Made by a program: the position numbers and the translations under genes | The notes under the pieces: generated by a model | Told to the model about the DNA's origin: nothing | The model's database searches: none | The model's input: the letters and a program-made list of their open reading frames with translations, nothing else | Assembly: GCA_913061185.1 (NCBI GenBank) | Contig: CAJXTI010000003.1 | Span: 1-64,000 of the forward strand | Reading direction: 5' to 3' | Source of the DNA: an uncultured Oceanobacter sp. | GTDB lineage: Bacteria; Pseudomonadota; Gammaproteobacteria; Pseudomonadales; Oceanobacteraceae | DNA: 64,000 bases | Part shown: piece after piece, positions 27,245 to 36,257 of the stretch | Layout of the letters: every line of letters starts with the position of its first letter | Numbering within the stretch: the stretch's first letter is position 1

Positions 27245-28738
27245 TTAGTGGGTCACGACGGCGGTAGCTGCCGTTGTTTTTGTTTCTGCTGCCAAGCCGC
27301 CCCCTAACACCCGATACAGATTAATGCGGTTGGACAGATCCGTCATCCGCGTTGCAATCAGGGATTGCCGAGCATTGTACAGTGTACGTTGTGATGTCAG
27401 GGTATCCTGGAAGCTGTCGACGCCCAGCTTGTAGCGGGCCATGGACAGGTCGTAGCTACGCTGGGCGGAGTTCACCCAATCGGTTTCAGCATTCAGCTGA
27501 TCCTGCAGGGTGCCACGACGAGCCAGTACGTCGGCTACTTCGCGAAAGGCGGTTTGTAGGGTGTATTCATAGGTCGCCAGAGACTTCTGCTGCCCGGCTT
27601 TGGCGTATTCAACATCGGCGTCGGTGCCACCAGCGGTGAAGATCGGCAGCGACAAACTCGGGGCAATACTCCAGATGGTAGTGGCACCACCGCTGAACAG
27701 GTCGGCCAGTGCCGCGCTGGTCAAGCCACCCGTGGCCGTCAGGCTCAGTGACGGGAAGTAGGCGGCACGGGCCACGCCAATATTGGCATAAGCCGACTTC
27801 AGATCGTGTTCTGCCGCCAGTACATCCGGACGCTGCAGCAAGACTTCGGAAGCAATCCCCGCCGCAACCTCGGTCAGCAGCTGTTGGCTGTCTGGCAAGG
27901 CAGCCGGTAACAGGCCGGTATCCAGCTCGTGTCCCGCCAACAACCACAGGGCGTTTTTATCCTGGGCGACCTGAGTGGTGTAGCTGGCAATATCGGCACG
28001 GGCACTGTAATAGGTGGTTTCGGCACTACTCAGATCAACACGAGAATCGACCCCCAGCGCCAGCCGTTGGCGGGTGATTTCCATGGCTTTGCGGGCGTTC
28101 TCTGCCGTTTCTCTGGCCAGTGCCAGCAGGTTCTGATCCGCAGCCAGCGTCAGCCAGGCATTGGCGGTTTCACTGATCAGGGTAATCTGTGCAGCACGGG
28201 CAGTTGCAGCGCTGGATAACCAGGCTTCCCGATCCATGGCAGTGAGGTTACTGGCTTTGCCGAACAGATCGATTTCATACGCACTCAGACCGACGGTAGC
28301 CTGGGCACTGTTGGCCGTCGTGGCTCCGCCAGAGCTGTTGGCCGTGCGCGCGCGCGCACCGCTCAGCGCCGCATCAATTTGCGGGTATTCTGCCGCTGAC
28401 TGCCCTTTGTAAGTGGCACGGGCAGCAGCAACGTCGGCCAGTGTGGCACGCAGGTCGCGGTTGTTATCCAGCGCCAGCTGAATCACGTTACGCAGGCGCT
28501 CATCCTGAATAAAAGTCTGCCACGGAAGATCGGCCACCCGGGTACGTTCAACGGTGCTATTTCCGGCCAGATTGCTGTCACCATAGGCTTCACCTTGAGG
28601 CCAGGAGTCGGCTATCGGCGCATCCGGGGTCTGGTAATCCGGGGCCAGGTTGGCGCATCCGGCAAAGAATACGGCCAGCGCCAGAGGCAACAGTCGCAAG
28701 GCAGGTCTGATCGGGTGGGTCACGGTTTGCGTCGTCAT
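27245..28738 (-). CDS. outer-membrane efflux factor (NodT/OprM type lipoprotein)
   Basis: This is a TolC-like outer-membrane channel of the NodT/OprM family, the exit duct of a tripartite RND pump. The 497-aa protein has a signal peptide ending in lipobox FAGC, then LAPDYQTPDAPI, typical of OprM mature termini. Two homologous outer-membrane-efflux repeats with long Ala/Gln-rich helices follow, including ALDNNRDLRATLADVAAARA and ARYKLGVDSFQDTLTSQRTLYNARQ. The ATG at 28738 follows AGGAG and starts one base after the pump gene's stop. It is the last gene of the adaptor-pump-channel operon. Confidence 0.93.
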   Translation of the reverse strand: MTTQTVTHPIRPALRLLPLALAVFFAGCANLAPDYQTPDAPIADSWPQGEAYGDSNLAGNSTVERTRVADLPWQTFIQDERLRNVIQLALDNNRDLRATLADVAAARATYKGQSAAEYPQIDAALSGARARTANSSGGATTANSAQATVGLSAYEIDLFGKASNLTAMDREAWLSSAATARAAQITLISETANAWLTLAADQNLLALARETAENARKAMEITRQRLALGVDSRVDLSSAETTYYSARADIASYTTQVAQDKNALWLLAGHELDTGLLPAALPDSQQLLTEVAAGIASEVLLQRPDVLAAEHDLKSAYANIGVARAAYFPSLSLTATGGLTSAALADLFSGGATTIWSIAPSLSLPIFTAGGTDADVEYAKAGQQKSLATYEYTLQTAFREVADVLARRGTLQDQLNAETDWVNSAQRSYDLSMARYKLGVDSFQDTLTSQRTLYNARQSLIATRMTDLSNRINLYRVLGGGLAAETKTTAATAVVTH

Positions 28739-28739
28739 A

Positions 28740-31700
28740 TCAGACTCCTGCAGCATCAAGGTTGTCATCGTCATTCTGCTGCTGGCGAGCCGGGAACACA
28801 CCGCGCACCAGTACAAAAAACAGCGGTACAAAGAAGATCGCCAGTACAGTAGCCGTCAGAGTACCGCCAACAATGCCAGAGCCAATGGAGATACGGCTGT
28901 TGGCACCAGCACCGGTGGATATCGCCAGCGGCAGGGTGCCAAAAATAAACGCCAGAGAGGTCATCAGGATCGGTCGCAGCCGCAAGAAGGCCCCTTCAAT
29001 GGTGGCATCCAGTAGCGAAGCTCCTTTCTGATAAGCAGCTTCGGCAAACTCCACAATCAATATGGCGTTTTTCGACGACAAACCAATAGTGGTTAACAGC
29101 GCGACCTGGAAGTAGATGTCGTTCTCCAGACCACGAGCAGTAGCGGCGACAACAGCCCCCAACACCCCCAGCGGAATCACCAGAATGACCGAGAAAGGCA
29201 CCGACCAGCTTTCATACAGAGCCGCCAGCGCCAGAAACACTACCAAGATTGAAATCGCGTACAGTTGCAACGACTGACCACTGGCCAGGCGTTCCTGATA
29301 CGACAGACCACTCCAGGCATAACTGACCTTGCCAGACAGTTCTGCGGCCAGTTTTTCCATTTCATTCATGGCATCACCAGAGCTGACACCGTCTGCCGCT
29401 GCGCCCTGGATTTCATAGAGGAAGCCAGACCGTTATAACGGCTCAGCAGTTGTGGCCCAGATGACCAACCAATCGAGCTGAAGGCCGAGAAAGGCGTCAT
29501 GCTGCCGTCGTCACTTTTTACATACCAGTGCTGCAGGTCTTCCGGCTTTGAGCGGTATTCGGCGTCACCTTGCACATAAACCTTCTTGATACGGCCGTTA
29601 TCGAGGAAGTCGTTCACATAAGAACCCGCCCAGGCATAACTGAGAGTGCTGGAAACATCCGCAAGCGACAGCCCCAAAGCCACTGCTTTGGACTGGTCGA
29701 TATTCAGTTTCAGCTCTGGCGTATCGGCCAGAGAACCAAGCCGGACAGCACTGAGCTTGTCGCTGGCATTCGCCTTGGCCAACAGTTCATCCTTCAGTGC
29801 TGCCAGCTGTTCACGGCTGGTTCCCGGAGCCGCCTGCAGTTCAAAGGTAAACCCGTTGCTCTGGCCAAGGCCACGAATAGCCGGCGGCGACATGGCAAAA
29901 ATACTGGCGTCACGAACGGCCGACAGAGTACCGGTTGCCCGGCCAGAAATAGCACTGGCCGAATCTTCCTCACCTGTACGTTCAGACCAGTCTTTCAAGG
30001 AGACAAAACCCATGCCGGCATTCTGGCCGCTGCCAGAGAAACTGAACCCGGCAATAGTGAATATCGCATTCACATTGTCCGCTTCCTGATTGAGGTAAAA
30101 ATCCTCAACCTGCTTGCTGACCTGCAAGGTGCGATTGATCGAAGCGCCAGTCGGCAGGCTGAATTGCACCATGGTACTGCCCTGATCTTCCTCCGGCAGA
30201 AAACCGGTAGGCAGGCGTACCAGCAACAGCGCCAAGGCGGCAATAATCAAGCCGTAACCAATAATCCAGCGAATAGGCTGATGAATAAACCGGCCGACGC
30301 CCCCTTTATAACCCAGGCTCAAACGGTCGAATGTGCGGTTAAACCAGGAAAAAAATCCGCGCCGGGGCTTATCGGCATCCGATGGCCGGAGCAGGCTGGC
30401 ACACAAGGTCGGGGTCAACGTCAGCGCCACGATCACCGACAGAATCATCGACGACACGATCGTGATGGAAAACTGGCGGTAGATCACACCGGTTGAGCCA
30501 CTGAAAAATGCCATCGGCAGAAACACCGCCGATAGCACCACCGCAATACCGATCAGCGCGCTGCTGATTTCTGACATCGACTTGATGGTTGCCTGGCGCG
30601 GTGACAACCGCTCTTCATGCATCACTCGTTCGACGTTTTCCACCACCACAATCGCGTCATCCACCAGCAAACCAATCGACAGCACCATACCGAACATGGT
30701 CAGGGTATTGATGGAATAACCAAAGATTGCCAGCACTCCGAAGGTGCCCAGCAATACCACAGGCACCGCCACCGCCGGAATCAGGGTTGCACGCCAGCTG
30801 CCAAGAAACAGATAAATCACCAGAATCACCAGCACCACGGCTTCGAACAGGGTCATTACCACTTCTTCAATGGACACCTTGATAAAGTCCGTACTGTCCT
30901 TGGGATAGGCAACCTGATAACCGTCTGGCAAGGTCTGCTCGTAAGTAGCGATGACTTCCTTTACCCGAGTAGCCGTAGACAGGGCGTTGGCATCCGGTGC
31001 CAGCTTGATGCCAATACCGGAAGCCGGGTGGCCGTTAAGCTTGCCTTCAAAGGCATAACTCTCGCTACCCCGCTCAACCCGAGCAACATCCCCCAGGGTG
31101 ACGATAGCCCCGGTACTGTCATGATTGAGAATAATGGCGCGAAACTGCTCAGCGGTTTGCAAAATGGACTGGGCGGTCACCGTGGCATTCAGTTCTTGAG
31201 TCGGCAGAGCGGGCTGGGCACCGATATTACCAGCCGCAATCTGGGTATTCTGGGCCGACAACGCGCTGGCAACATCGGTCGGCATCAAACCATAGGTCGC
31301 CAGTTTCACCGGATCGAGCCAGATACGCATAGCATACTGGGCACCAAATACCTGCGTGCTGCCGACGCCTTCAATACGGGCCAGCAGATCCTGCAGGTTG
31401 CTGGCGATATAGTCGGAAATATCGTAGGTACTGGAAGCATCCTTACTGTCATAAATAGCAGCGATCAGCAGAAAATCACTTTGCGATTTCTGCACGGTTA
31501 CCCCTTGGGACTGTACCGATTCCGGCAAGCGCGAAGTAATCTGTTGAATCTTGTTCTGCACCTGCATTTGCGCAGTATCCGGATCCGTACCCTGCTCGAA
31601 AGTGGCCGAAATGGTGGCCTGACCAGAGGCTGAACTGGACGAACTGAAATACAACAAGCCATCGATACCGGTCAGCTGTTGTTCGATCACCTGGATCACA

Positions 31701-31882
31701 CTGTTTTCAACCGTTTCTGCGGAAGCACCGGTATAGGTGGTCTGGATGCGCACACTGGGAGGCGAAATATCCGGATACTGGGAAATGGGCAACGTCAAAA
31801 TTGACTGAGCACCAAACAACATAATGACGATAGAAATGACCCAGGCAAACACCGGGCGCTGGATAAAGAAACTGGCAATCAT
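28740..31882 (-). pseudogene. RND efflux pump (HAE1/AcrB type), frameshifted
   Basis: This is the inner-membrane proton-driven multidrug pump of the operon, related to AcrB/MexB. It is split into two frames: residues 1-838 (31882-29366) and a 209-aa remainder (29369-28740). Restoring one base near 29411-29416 gives a continuous protein of about 1,047 aa with the expected [23 protein letters not shown] stretch. The N-terminal part has MIASFFIQRPVFAWVISI, the TM4 Asp pair in GLLVDDAIVVVENVERVM and the porter domains. The C-terminal part has TM8-12. The first frame's TGA overlaps an in-frame ATG of the second (ATGA). This could be a real disruption, a coupled two-piece pump, or a sequencing error. 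Confidence 0.88.
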
Positions 31883-31894
31883 TTGGTCTCTCCC

Positions 31895-33070
31895 CTATTG
31901 GCCGCTGCTGCGACTGGTCAGACCAAGCTTGATAGACCCATCTTCATTAACCATCGCTGCCACAGTTTTGACGGTACTGCCAGCGGCGACCTTGCTACTG
32001 CCTTCGACAATCAACTGATCACCCGCCTCAAGGCCGGAACTGATCAGCCACTGGTTACCGATCGACCGTTCGGTTTCAACAAATCGTTTTTCAACCTGAT
32101 GCCCCGCAGTCACTACCAGAGCCACGGCATTGCCTTGATTGTCGTGCGCGATCCCCTGCTGAGGCACCAGGATAGCCTGGTTATCCACGGCTTCATTGAT
32201 TTCGGCACGGACAAACATGCCTGGCAGCAACAGCCCGTCAGGGTTCGGGAATTCCGCCCGCAGAGTCACCGAGCCAGTCGATTCATCCACCGACACTTCA
32301 CGCACACGCAACTGGCCTTTGTGATCATAACGGCTGCCATCTTCAAGAATCAGGCTCACCTCGGCACTACCAGAATCCACGCCGTTGCGCGCCAGGGTTT
32401 TGCGCAAGGCCAACAAGTCAGTACTCGACTGAGCCATATCCACATAAATCGGATCAAGGGCACGAATGGTTGCCAGCGCCGTATCCTGAGAAGCCGACAC
32501 CAACGCACCGGGAGTCACACTGGAAATACCGATGCGTCCAGCAATCGGGGCTTTCAAACCCGTGTATTCCAGACTGATACGGGCACTTTCCAAAGCAGCC
32601 TTATATTTGTCGATACTGGCGACAGCATCCATATAAGTGGCATGAGCATCATCGGCATCCTGCTGGGAAATCCCCTCGATCTTTGCGAGTTCGGTATAAC
32701 GCTGATCCTTGAGTTGGGCCGATTGCACGGAAGATTCAGCGCTTCTCAGATCGGCTTTGGCTTCGTTATAAGTCGCCTGATAGCTGGCCGGGTCAATTTG
32801 GTACAATACCTGCCCCTTGCTCACGTCTGAGCCTTCCTTGAACAGCCTCTCCTTGATAATACCCCCCACCTGCGGCCGTATTTCGGCTGCCATGGACGCG
32901 GTGGTACGGCCTTTGAGCTCCCGAGTAAGCACCACTTTTGCGGTACTGACCGTAATAACGCTGACTTCAGGCGTCATCTCGGCACGAGATGACGAATTCG
33001 GCTCTTGCTGACAACCGGACAGCAGGCCACCTACAATCAAGGCTCCGACAACGAGGGGAAGATGCTTCAT
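31895..33070 (-). CDS. RND efflux periplasmic adaptor (AcrA/MexA type)
   Basis: This is the membrane-fusion lipoprotein that links the RND pump to the outer-membrane channel. The 391-aa protein has a signal peptide with lipobox LSGC (Cys near 20). Lipoyl/barrel-sandwich halves follow, with TTASMAAEIRPQVGGIIKERLFKEGSDVSKGQ-type sequence and YTGLKAPIAGRIG, around a coiled-coil hairpin (about 100-165). A beta-barrel and a membrane-proximal domain complete it. It is the first gene of the operon, 12 bp before the pump. An 11-bp tandem array lies about 100 bp upstream of its start, in the presumed promoter region. No local TetR repressor is present. Confidence 0.93.
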   Translation of the reverse strand: MKHLPLVVGALIVGGLLSGCQQEPNSSSRAEMTPEVSVITVSTAKVVLTRELKGRTTASMAAEIRPQVGGIIKERLFKEGSDVSKGQVLYQIDPASYQATYNEAKADLRSAESSVQSAQLKDQRYTELAKIEGISQQDADDAHATYMDAVASIDKYKAALESARISLEYTGLKAPIAGRIGISSVTPGALVSASQDTALATIRALDPIYVDMAQSSTDLLALRKTLARNGVDSGSAEVSLILEDGSRYDHKGQLRVREVSVDESTGSVTLRAEFPNPDGLLLPGMFVRAEINEAVDNQAILVPQQGIAHDNQGNAVALVVTAGHQVEKRFVETERSIGNQWLISSGLEAGDQLIVEGSSKVAAGSTVKTVAAMVNEDGSIKLGLTSRSSGQ

Positions 33071-33168
33071 TACTGATGACTACCTCTAACGAAAATTAGG
33101 ACAGGTGCGCAATCGCAACGGAGCAACACCAACAATAAATTCTGATAGCCACAGCATAAGTCATTGAT

Positions 33169-33230
33169 GGGTTAAGGCAGGGTTAAGGCAGGGTTAAGGC
33201 AGGGTTAAGGCAGGGTTAAGGCAGGGTTAA
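33169..33230. repeat. 11-bp tandem repeat upstream of the efflux operon
   Basis: Five exact head-to-tail copies of GGGTTAAGGCA (33169-33223) are followed by a partial copy GGGTTAA. The array lies about 100-160 bp upstream of the adaptor start codon, so changes in copy number could affect promoter geometry. Confidence 0.93.
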
Positions 33231-33408
33231 CTTAGGAATCCTTACCACCCACGTGAGGCAAGACTGGCTGGCGCCGTGCCAATATTTCAAGCCAGCGGGA
33301 ACACAGAGACGAATAAGCGCTTACGCGAGAGCCAGCCAATCACGGCTTGGCAAAACGGAATTCAAACATCCTGCAAGGACGTAGACATATGGCGTACAAC
33401 GCGCCAGA

Positions 33409-33483
33409 CCAAAGAAATTTTCCTGATTGTTAACGCTGTATACCTTGTTGATTAAAAAGGAGATGTTCCACGTGGAAAGCCCG
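33409..33483. repeat. direct repeat copy B (typA-end remnant plus parS-like site)
   Basis: This is the second copy of the typA terminus. It shows CCAAAGAAAT-TTTCCTGAT (the last Lys-Lys-Ser-type codons and TGA), then AACGCT, TGTTGATT, AAGGAGATG and the parS-like palindrome. It has no coding context here and several substitutions relative to copy A, which fits a decayed duplicate. Confidence 0.88.
33464..33479. promoter_or_regulatory. parS-like ParB-binding site, copy 2
   Basis: The 16-base sequence TGTTCCACGTGGAAAG is identical to that at 25265. It lies about 30 kb from parB. Because the surrounding repeat has drifted while these 16 bases have not, the site may be under selection. Confidence 0.65.
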
Positions 33484-33565
33484 GCTGAGCTTGCACTCAC
33501 CAGGCCGAATCACTCAGTCGAGCTTGCTGAAAATGACACCAATCAGTTAACAACTGACCGCCAAA

Positions 33566-34069
33566 TTACTCTACGACGAGGTGACGATGGATACTGATAT
33601 GCGGCTCATCTTGATCACCGACCAGAGCTTTCATGGTTTCAAAGCCGAATGTCAGACTGCTATCCGTTGAGCAGGAAATATCTGCTTCATGCACCGTAAA
33701 CTCCAGCAGTGTCAGCTTGCTATCGAGCTTGCCCTGCTCGAACCAGGACTCCGTTGCAACAGACCAGTGCTCGGCAACTTTCTCACTGTCGAAAAACTCC
33801 TTGATCGAACCGTTCACCTGAGCCCAAAAATTCTCGGTACCATTAGAGATACAAATACGAGCGTTGTGCTCACCACTCAGGTGGCCAAATAGCTCATTAT
33901 CTTTAGAAGTAAAGAACCAGATATGCTTGCCATCGGCATCCGGCTGCGCCGCCATCGGCACCATAAAAGGAGTGATACCCTCCACCTCCAGCAATACAGC
34001 GCTCTCGTGCTGCAGCTGCTCCCGTAATGCTGCTAATGGCTCATTGTCTACCTTATCGATCAGTTTCAT
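33566..34069 (-). CDS. pyridoxamine 5'-phosphate oxidase-like (general stress) protein
   Basis: This 167-aa protein has the split-barrel flavin-binding fold of the PNPOx-like superfamily, similar to general stress protein 26. Supporting segments are the early ESAVLLEVEGITPFMVPM, KHIWFFTSKDNELFGHL and the ARICISNG strand, with a central WAQVNGSIKEFFDSEKV helix typical of these proteins. It probably binds FMN or F420-like cofactor, but the reaction is unknown. The ATG at 34069 follows AGGAG. No operon partner is evident. Confidence 0.8.
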   Translation of the reverse strand: MKLIDKVDNEPLAALREQLQHESAVLLEVEGITPFMVPMAAQPDADGKHIWFFTSKDNELFGHLSGEHNARICISNGTENFWAQVNGSIKEFFDSEKVAEHWSVATESWFEQGKLDSKLTLLEFTVHEADISCSTDSSLTFGFETMKALVGDQDEPHISIHRHLVVE

Positions 34070-34207
34070 GACTTACTCCTGTTCGTTATTTGAGTGAAAA
34101 ACCTGAACATAATCTCAAGACCACTGTTATTGCGACTCAGAGTAGCGCTGTTCGTTCAAAGAAATACGGGATGGATGAATCAGGGAGGAAATTAAGCCAG
34201 GCCAGCT

Positions 34208-34420
34208 TTGCTCGCCACACTTAAACCCAAAAAAGACTCAACCCAGCAAGAGGTGCTTGTTTTTATTGAGCAACACCCGCTCTTTGGGATGGGATGCGGG
34301 TGGATTGATATCAACCTGCTGGCATCGGTATTGATCAGCCCGGAAAGCGTTCTGTGGACAGAGGATAAACGCCTGGCAAAACTGGCCAAGCATTTTGATA
34401 TTGCATGGTCTGAACAGTAA
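34208..34420 (+). pseudogene. PIN-domain (VapC-like) toxin remnant
   Basis: The 70-codon frame encodes only the C-terminal half of a PIN-domain ribonuclease, including the conserved GCGWIDINLLAS and LWTEDKRLAKLAKHF segments with acidic residues of the metal site. The N-terminal strand with the first catalytic Asp is absent, and an in-frame stop lies 12 bp upstream of the only candidate start (TTG). No antitoxin gene is recognisable upstream. It is most likely the relic of a VapBC module next to the accessory segment. Confidence 0.65.
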
Positions 34421-34473
34421 AAGCAGACAACATTCGTCCTCTGCCACTTGAAGACAACGCCCGACGTCGAACG

Positions 34474-34767
34474 TCAGACGGCTCCTGCATCCTTCAGGAT
34501 CCCGGCGTATTCCGCGCCTTTCTCATGCTGGCTGATGGTGCCCAGAATGGTGTCACCCGCAGCGTTGGTGGCGTTCAGGTCGTGACCCTGGGCCTTGAAC
34601 AGTTCGATATACTGGGCAAACGTGCCGGGTACCATGTAGCGGTAGGCACGGATGGCACCAATATAATCCGAGCTGTCGCCATCGTAGCTGGGGACGTTGA
34701 GAAATTCACTCAGTTGGGCTTCGCTCCAGTCACCACCAAATACTTTTTCTTTATCTTTCTTTTGCAT
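34474..34767 (-). CDS. PA4642 family small protein
   Basis: This 97-aa protein of unknown function has the pattern of the PA4642 family of pseudomonads: a lysine-rich start (MQKKDKEKV), GDWSEAQLSEFLNVP, AYRYMVPGTFAQYIELFKAQGHDLNATNAAGDTIL, and EYAGILKDAGA at the end. The second half resembles one ankyrin-like helical repeat. A GGAG site lies 7 bases before the ATG. No partner gene is evident. Confidence 0.7.
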   Translation of the reverse strand: MQKKDKEKVFGGDWSEAQLSEFLNVPSYDGDSSDYIGAIRAYRYMVPGTFAQYIELFKAQGHDLNATNAAGDTILGTISQHEKGAEYAGILKDAGAV

Positions 34768-34872
34768 GTTGATGCTCCGTCAGACGTCGGCCGTCGAAGC
34801 CAGACGTTGAATAGTTAATTCTGTATCCGATGCCATCACTTAACGATGCATCTTTGCTATTACTATCGGGTG

Positions 34873-35661
34873 TTAGTCAGCTTTGCGGTACTTTATATCC
34901 CAAACGCCGTGGCCTTTACCCTGACCCCGTTTTTCAAAGCGGGTCAGCGGGCGTTCGTCCGGGCGTTCAACACACTGGCCGGAGCCAGCAATATTCTCGT
35001 ACCCTGCTTGCGCATCCATTACCTCGATCATGTGTTCCATATAGTTTTCCCAGTCGGTGGCCATATGAAAGATGCCACCCGGCTTGAGAATACGGCGCAG
35101 GGTCTGGGCGAATTCAGTTTGTACAATGCGGCGCTTGTGGTGTTTTTTCTTGTGCCACGGGTCGGGGAAAAACAGTTGGATGGTATCGATGCTGTTATCC
35201 GGAATCAGTTTCAGCACTTCAATGGCATCATCCTTGTAGGTGCGCACATTAATAACCCCCGCTTCTTCCGCCAAATTCAGCAAGGAGCCCACACCTGGCA
35301 GATGGACTTCCACGCCGATAAAGTTTTTTTCAGGGGCCTGAACGGCCATTTCGACCAGTGACTGGCCCATGCCATAGCCAATTTCCAGTACGGTATGAGC
35401 GGCACGCCCAAACACGTCAGACGGAACGATTGGGCCGTCGGCCAATTCCAGACCCCACTCCGTCCATTTGCGCTCCAGGGCCTGTTCCTGACCTTTGGTC
35501 AGGCGGCCGGCGCGGATCACAAAGCTTTTGATACCACGACGATAGACCGGCTTGTCGTCTGCAGACGCTTGCTCCGCCGCAATTTCATCCCCTTCAGGCA
35601 GGGATGTGGCGGTGTCATTCGGAAGGTTGTCGTTCAGGTTGTTGGACTCGTGTTCTGTCAC
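34873..35661 (-). CDS. trmB: tRNA (guanine-46-N7)-methyltransferase
   Basis: TrmB makes m7G at position 46 in the variable loop of tRNA. The 262-aa protein has a variable acidic N-terminus (about 45 aa), then the SAM-binding [15 protein letters not shown] and [16 protein letters not shown] segments. The catalytic and tRNA-binding [18 protein letters not shown] motif and [12 protein letters not shown] follow. The GTG at 35661 is 16 bp downstream of the DUF423 gene and has only a weak site; the long N-terminus could begin later. The E. coli protein is 239 aa. Confidence 0.95.
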   Translation of the reverse strand: MTEHESNNLNDNLPNDTATSLPEGDEIAAEQASADDKPVYRRGIKSFVIRAGRLTKGQEQALERKWTEWGLELADGPIVPSDVFGRAAHTVLEIGYGMGQSLVEMAVQAPEKNFIGVEVHLPGVGSLLNLAEEAGVINVRTYKDDAIEVLKLIPDNSIDTIQLFFPDPWHKKKHHKRRIVQTEFAQTLRRILKPGGIFHMATDWENYMEHMIEVMDAQAGYENIAGSGQCVERPDERPLTRFEKRGQGKGHGVWDIKYRKAD

Positions 35662-35677
35662 TCAGGAATGCCTAACG

Positions 35678-36070
35678 TTAATCAGTGGAAGTAGAAGTCG
35701 TCATCGAACGGGCCGCGATAAATAACAAGCCCCAACCAATCAGCCAGCTGACGCCGCCAATCGGGGTGATCATGCCCAGCATGCGAATATTCAACAGCAC
35801 CATGGCGTACAGGCTGCCGCAAAACAGCAATAACCCAAGCACCATAAACAGCGCTGCCCGGTTGAGCCAGACCTGTGGCTTGCTTAGCTGCCAGATGCCC
35901 AGTGCCAGTAACACGGCAGCGTGTAGCAGATGGTAGTCCACAGCGGTCTGGTAGACTGTCATCATCGGCGGCGTCAGATGGTCTTTGAGGCCATGAGCAC
36001 CAAATGCACCGAGTGCTACGCCCAGAAAACCGGCGATGGCCGCCAGCATCAACGTCATTCGTGCCTGCAT
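35678..36070 (-). CDS. DUF423 family membrane protein
   Basis: This 130-aa inner-membrane protein has four predicted helices and the DUF423 (YgdD) signature AGFLGVALGAFGAHGLK, then YQTAVDYHLLHA and TPIGGVSWLIGWGLL. Its function is unknown. The ATG at 36070 follows GGAG. It precedes trmB by 16 bp and is divergent from ubiD. Confidence 0.88.
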   Translation of the reverse strand: MQARMTLMLAAIAGFLGVALGAFGAHGLKDHLTPPMMTVYQTAVDYHLLHAAVLLALGIWQLSKPQVWLNRAALFMVLGLLLFCGSLYAMVLLNIRMLGMITPIGGVSWLIGWGLLFIAARSMTTSTSTD

Positions 36071-36257
36071 GGGTCGGCTCCGATCAGCAAAATAGCGGGC
36101 TATTATAGAGGAGCGAGGGACGCAGGTCAGCTTTGGTGGAGGAATAGCAGGACGTTCAGCCCGCCCAATAGTTCATGACACGGTATTGCAACAAAGCCAT
36201 TGGCCCATCACCACAGCCCATTGCTATCATGCCCCTTCCTGAAAGTGAGGCAACCGA

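Larger units (their letters stand above)
25209..33483. other. possible acquired segment bounded by direct repeats
   Basis: An 8.2-kb stretch holding a LysR/SDR pair and a tripartite RND efflux operon is bounded by two ~75-bp direct repeats carrying the typA terminus. This suggests insertion at typA or a duplication event. No integrase or transposase gene is inside, so the mechanism is not known. Confidence 0.45.
33071..33565. other. intergenic region with tandem array and typA-end copy
   Basis: These 495 bp hold the 5' flank of the efflux operon, the 11-bp tandem array (33169-33230), the second typA-end/parS-like repeat (33409-33483) and the 3' flank of the pyridoxamine-oxidase-like gene. 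No convincing gene is seen. The terminator hairpin found after the first repeat copy is decayed here and has lost its T-run. Confidence 0.7.

Noticed and set aside
30617-31633. 338-codon open frame antisense to the RND pump
   Set aside because: Low-complexity His/Gln-rich translation without family similarity; typical shadow of a GC-rich gene.
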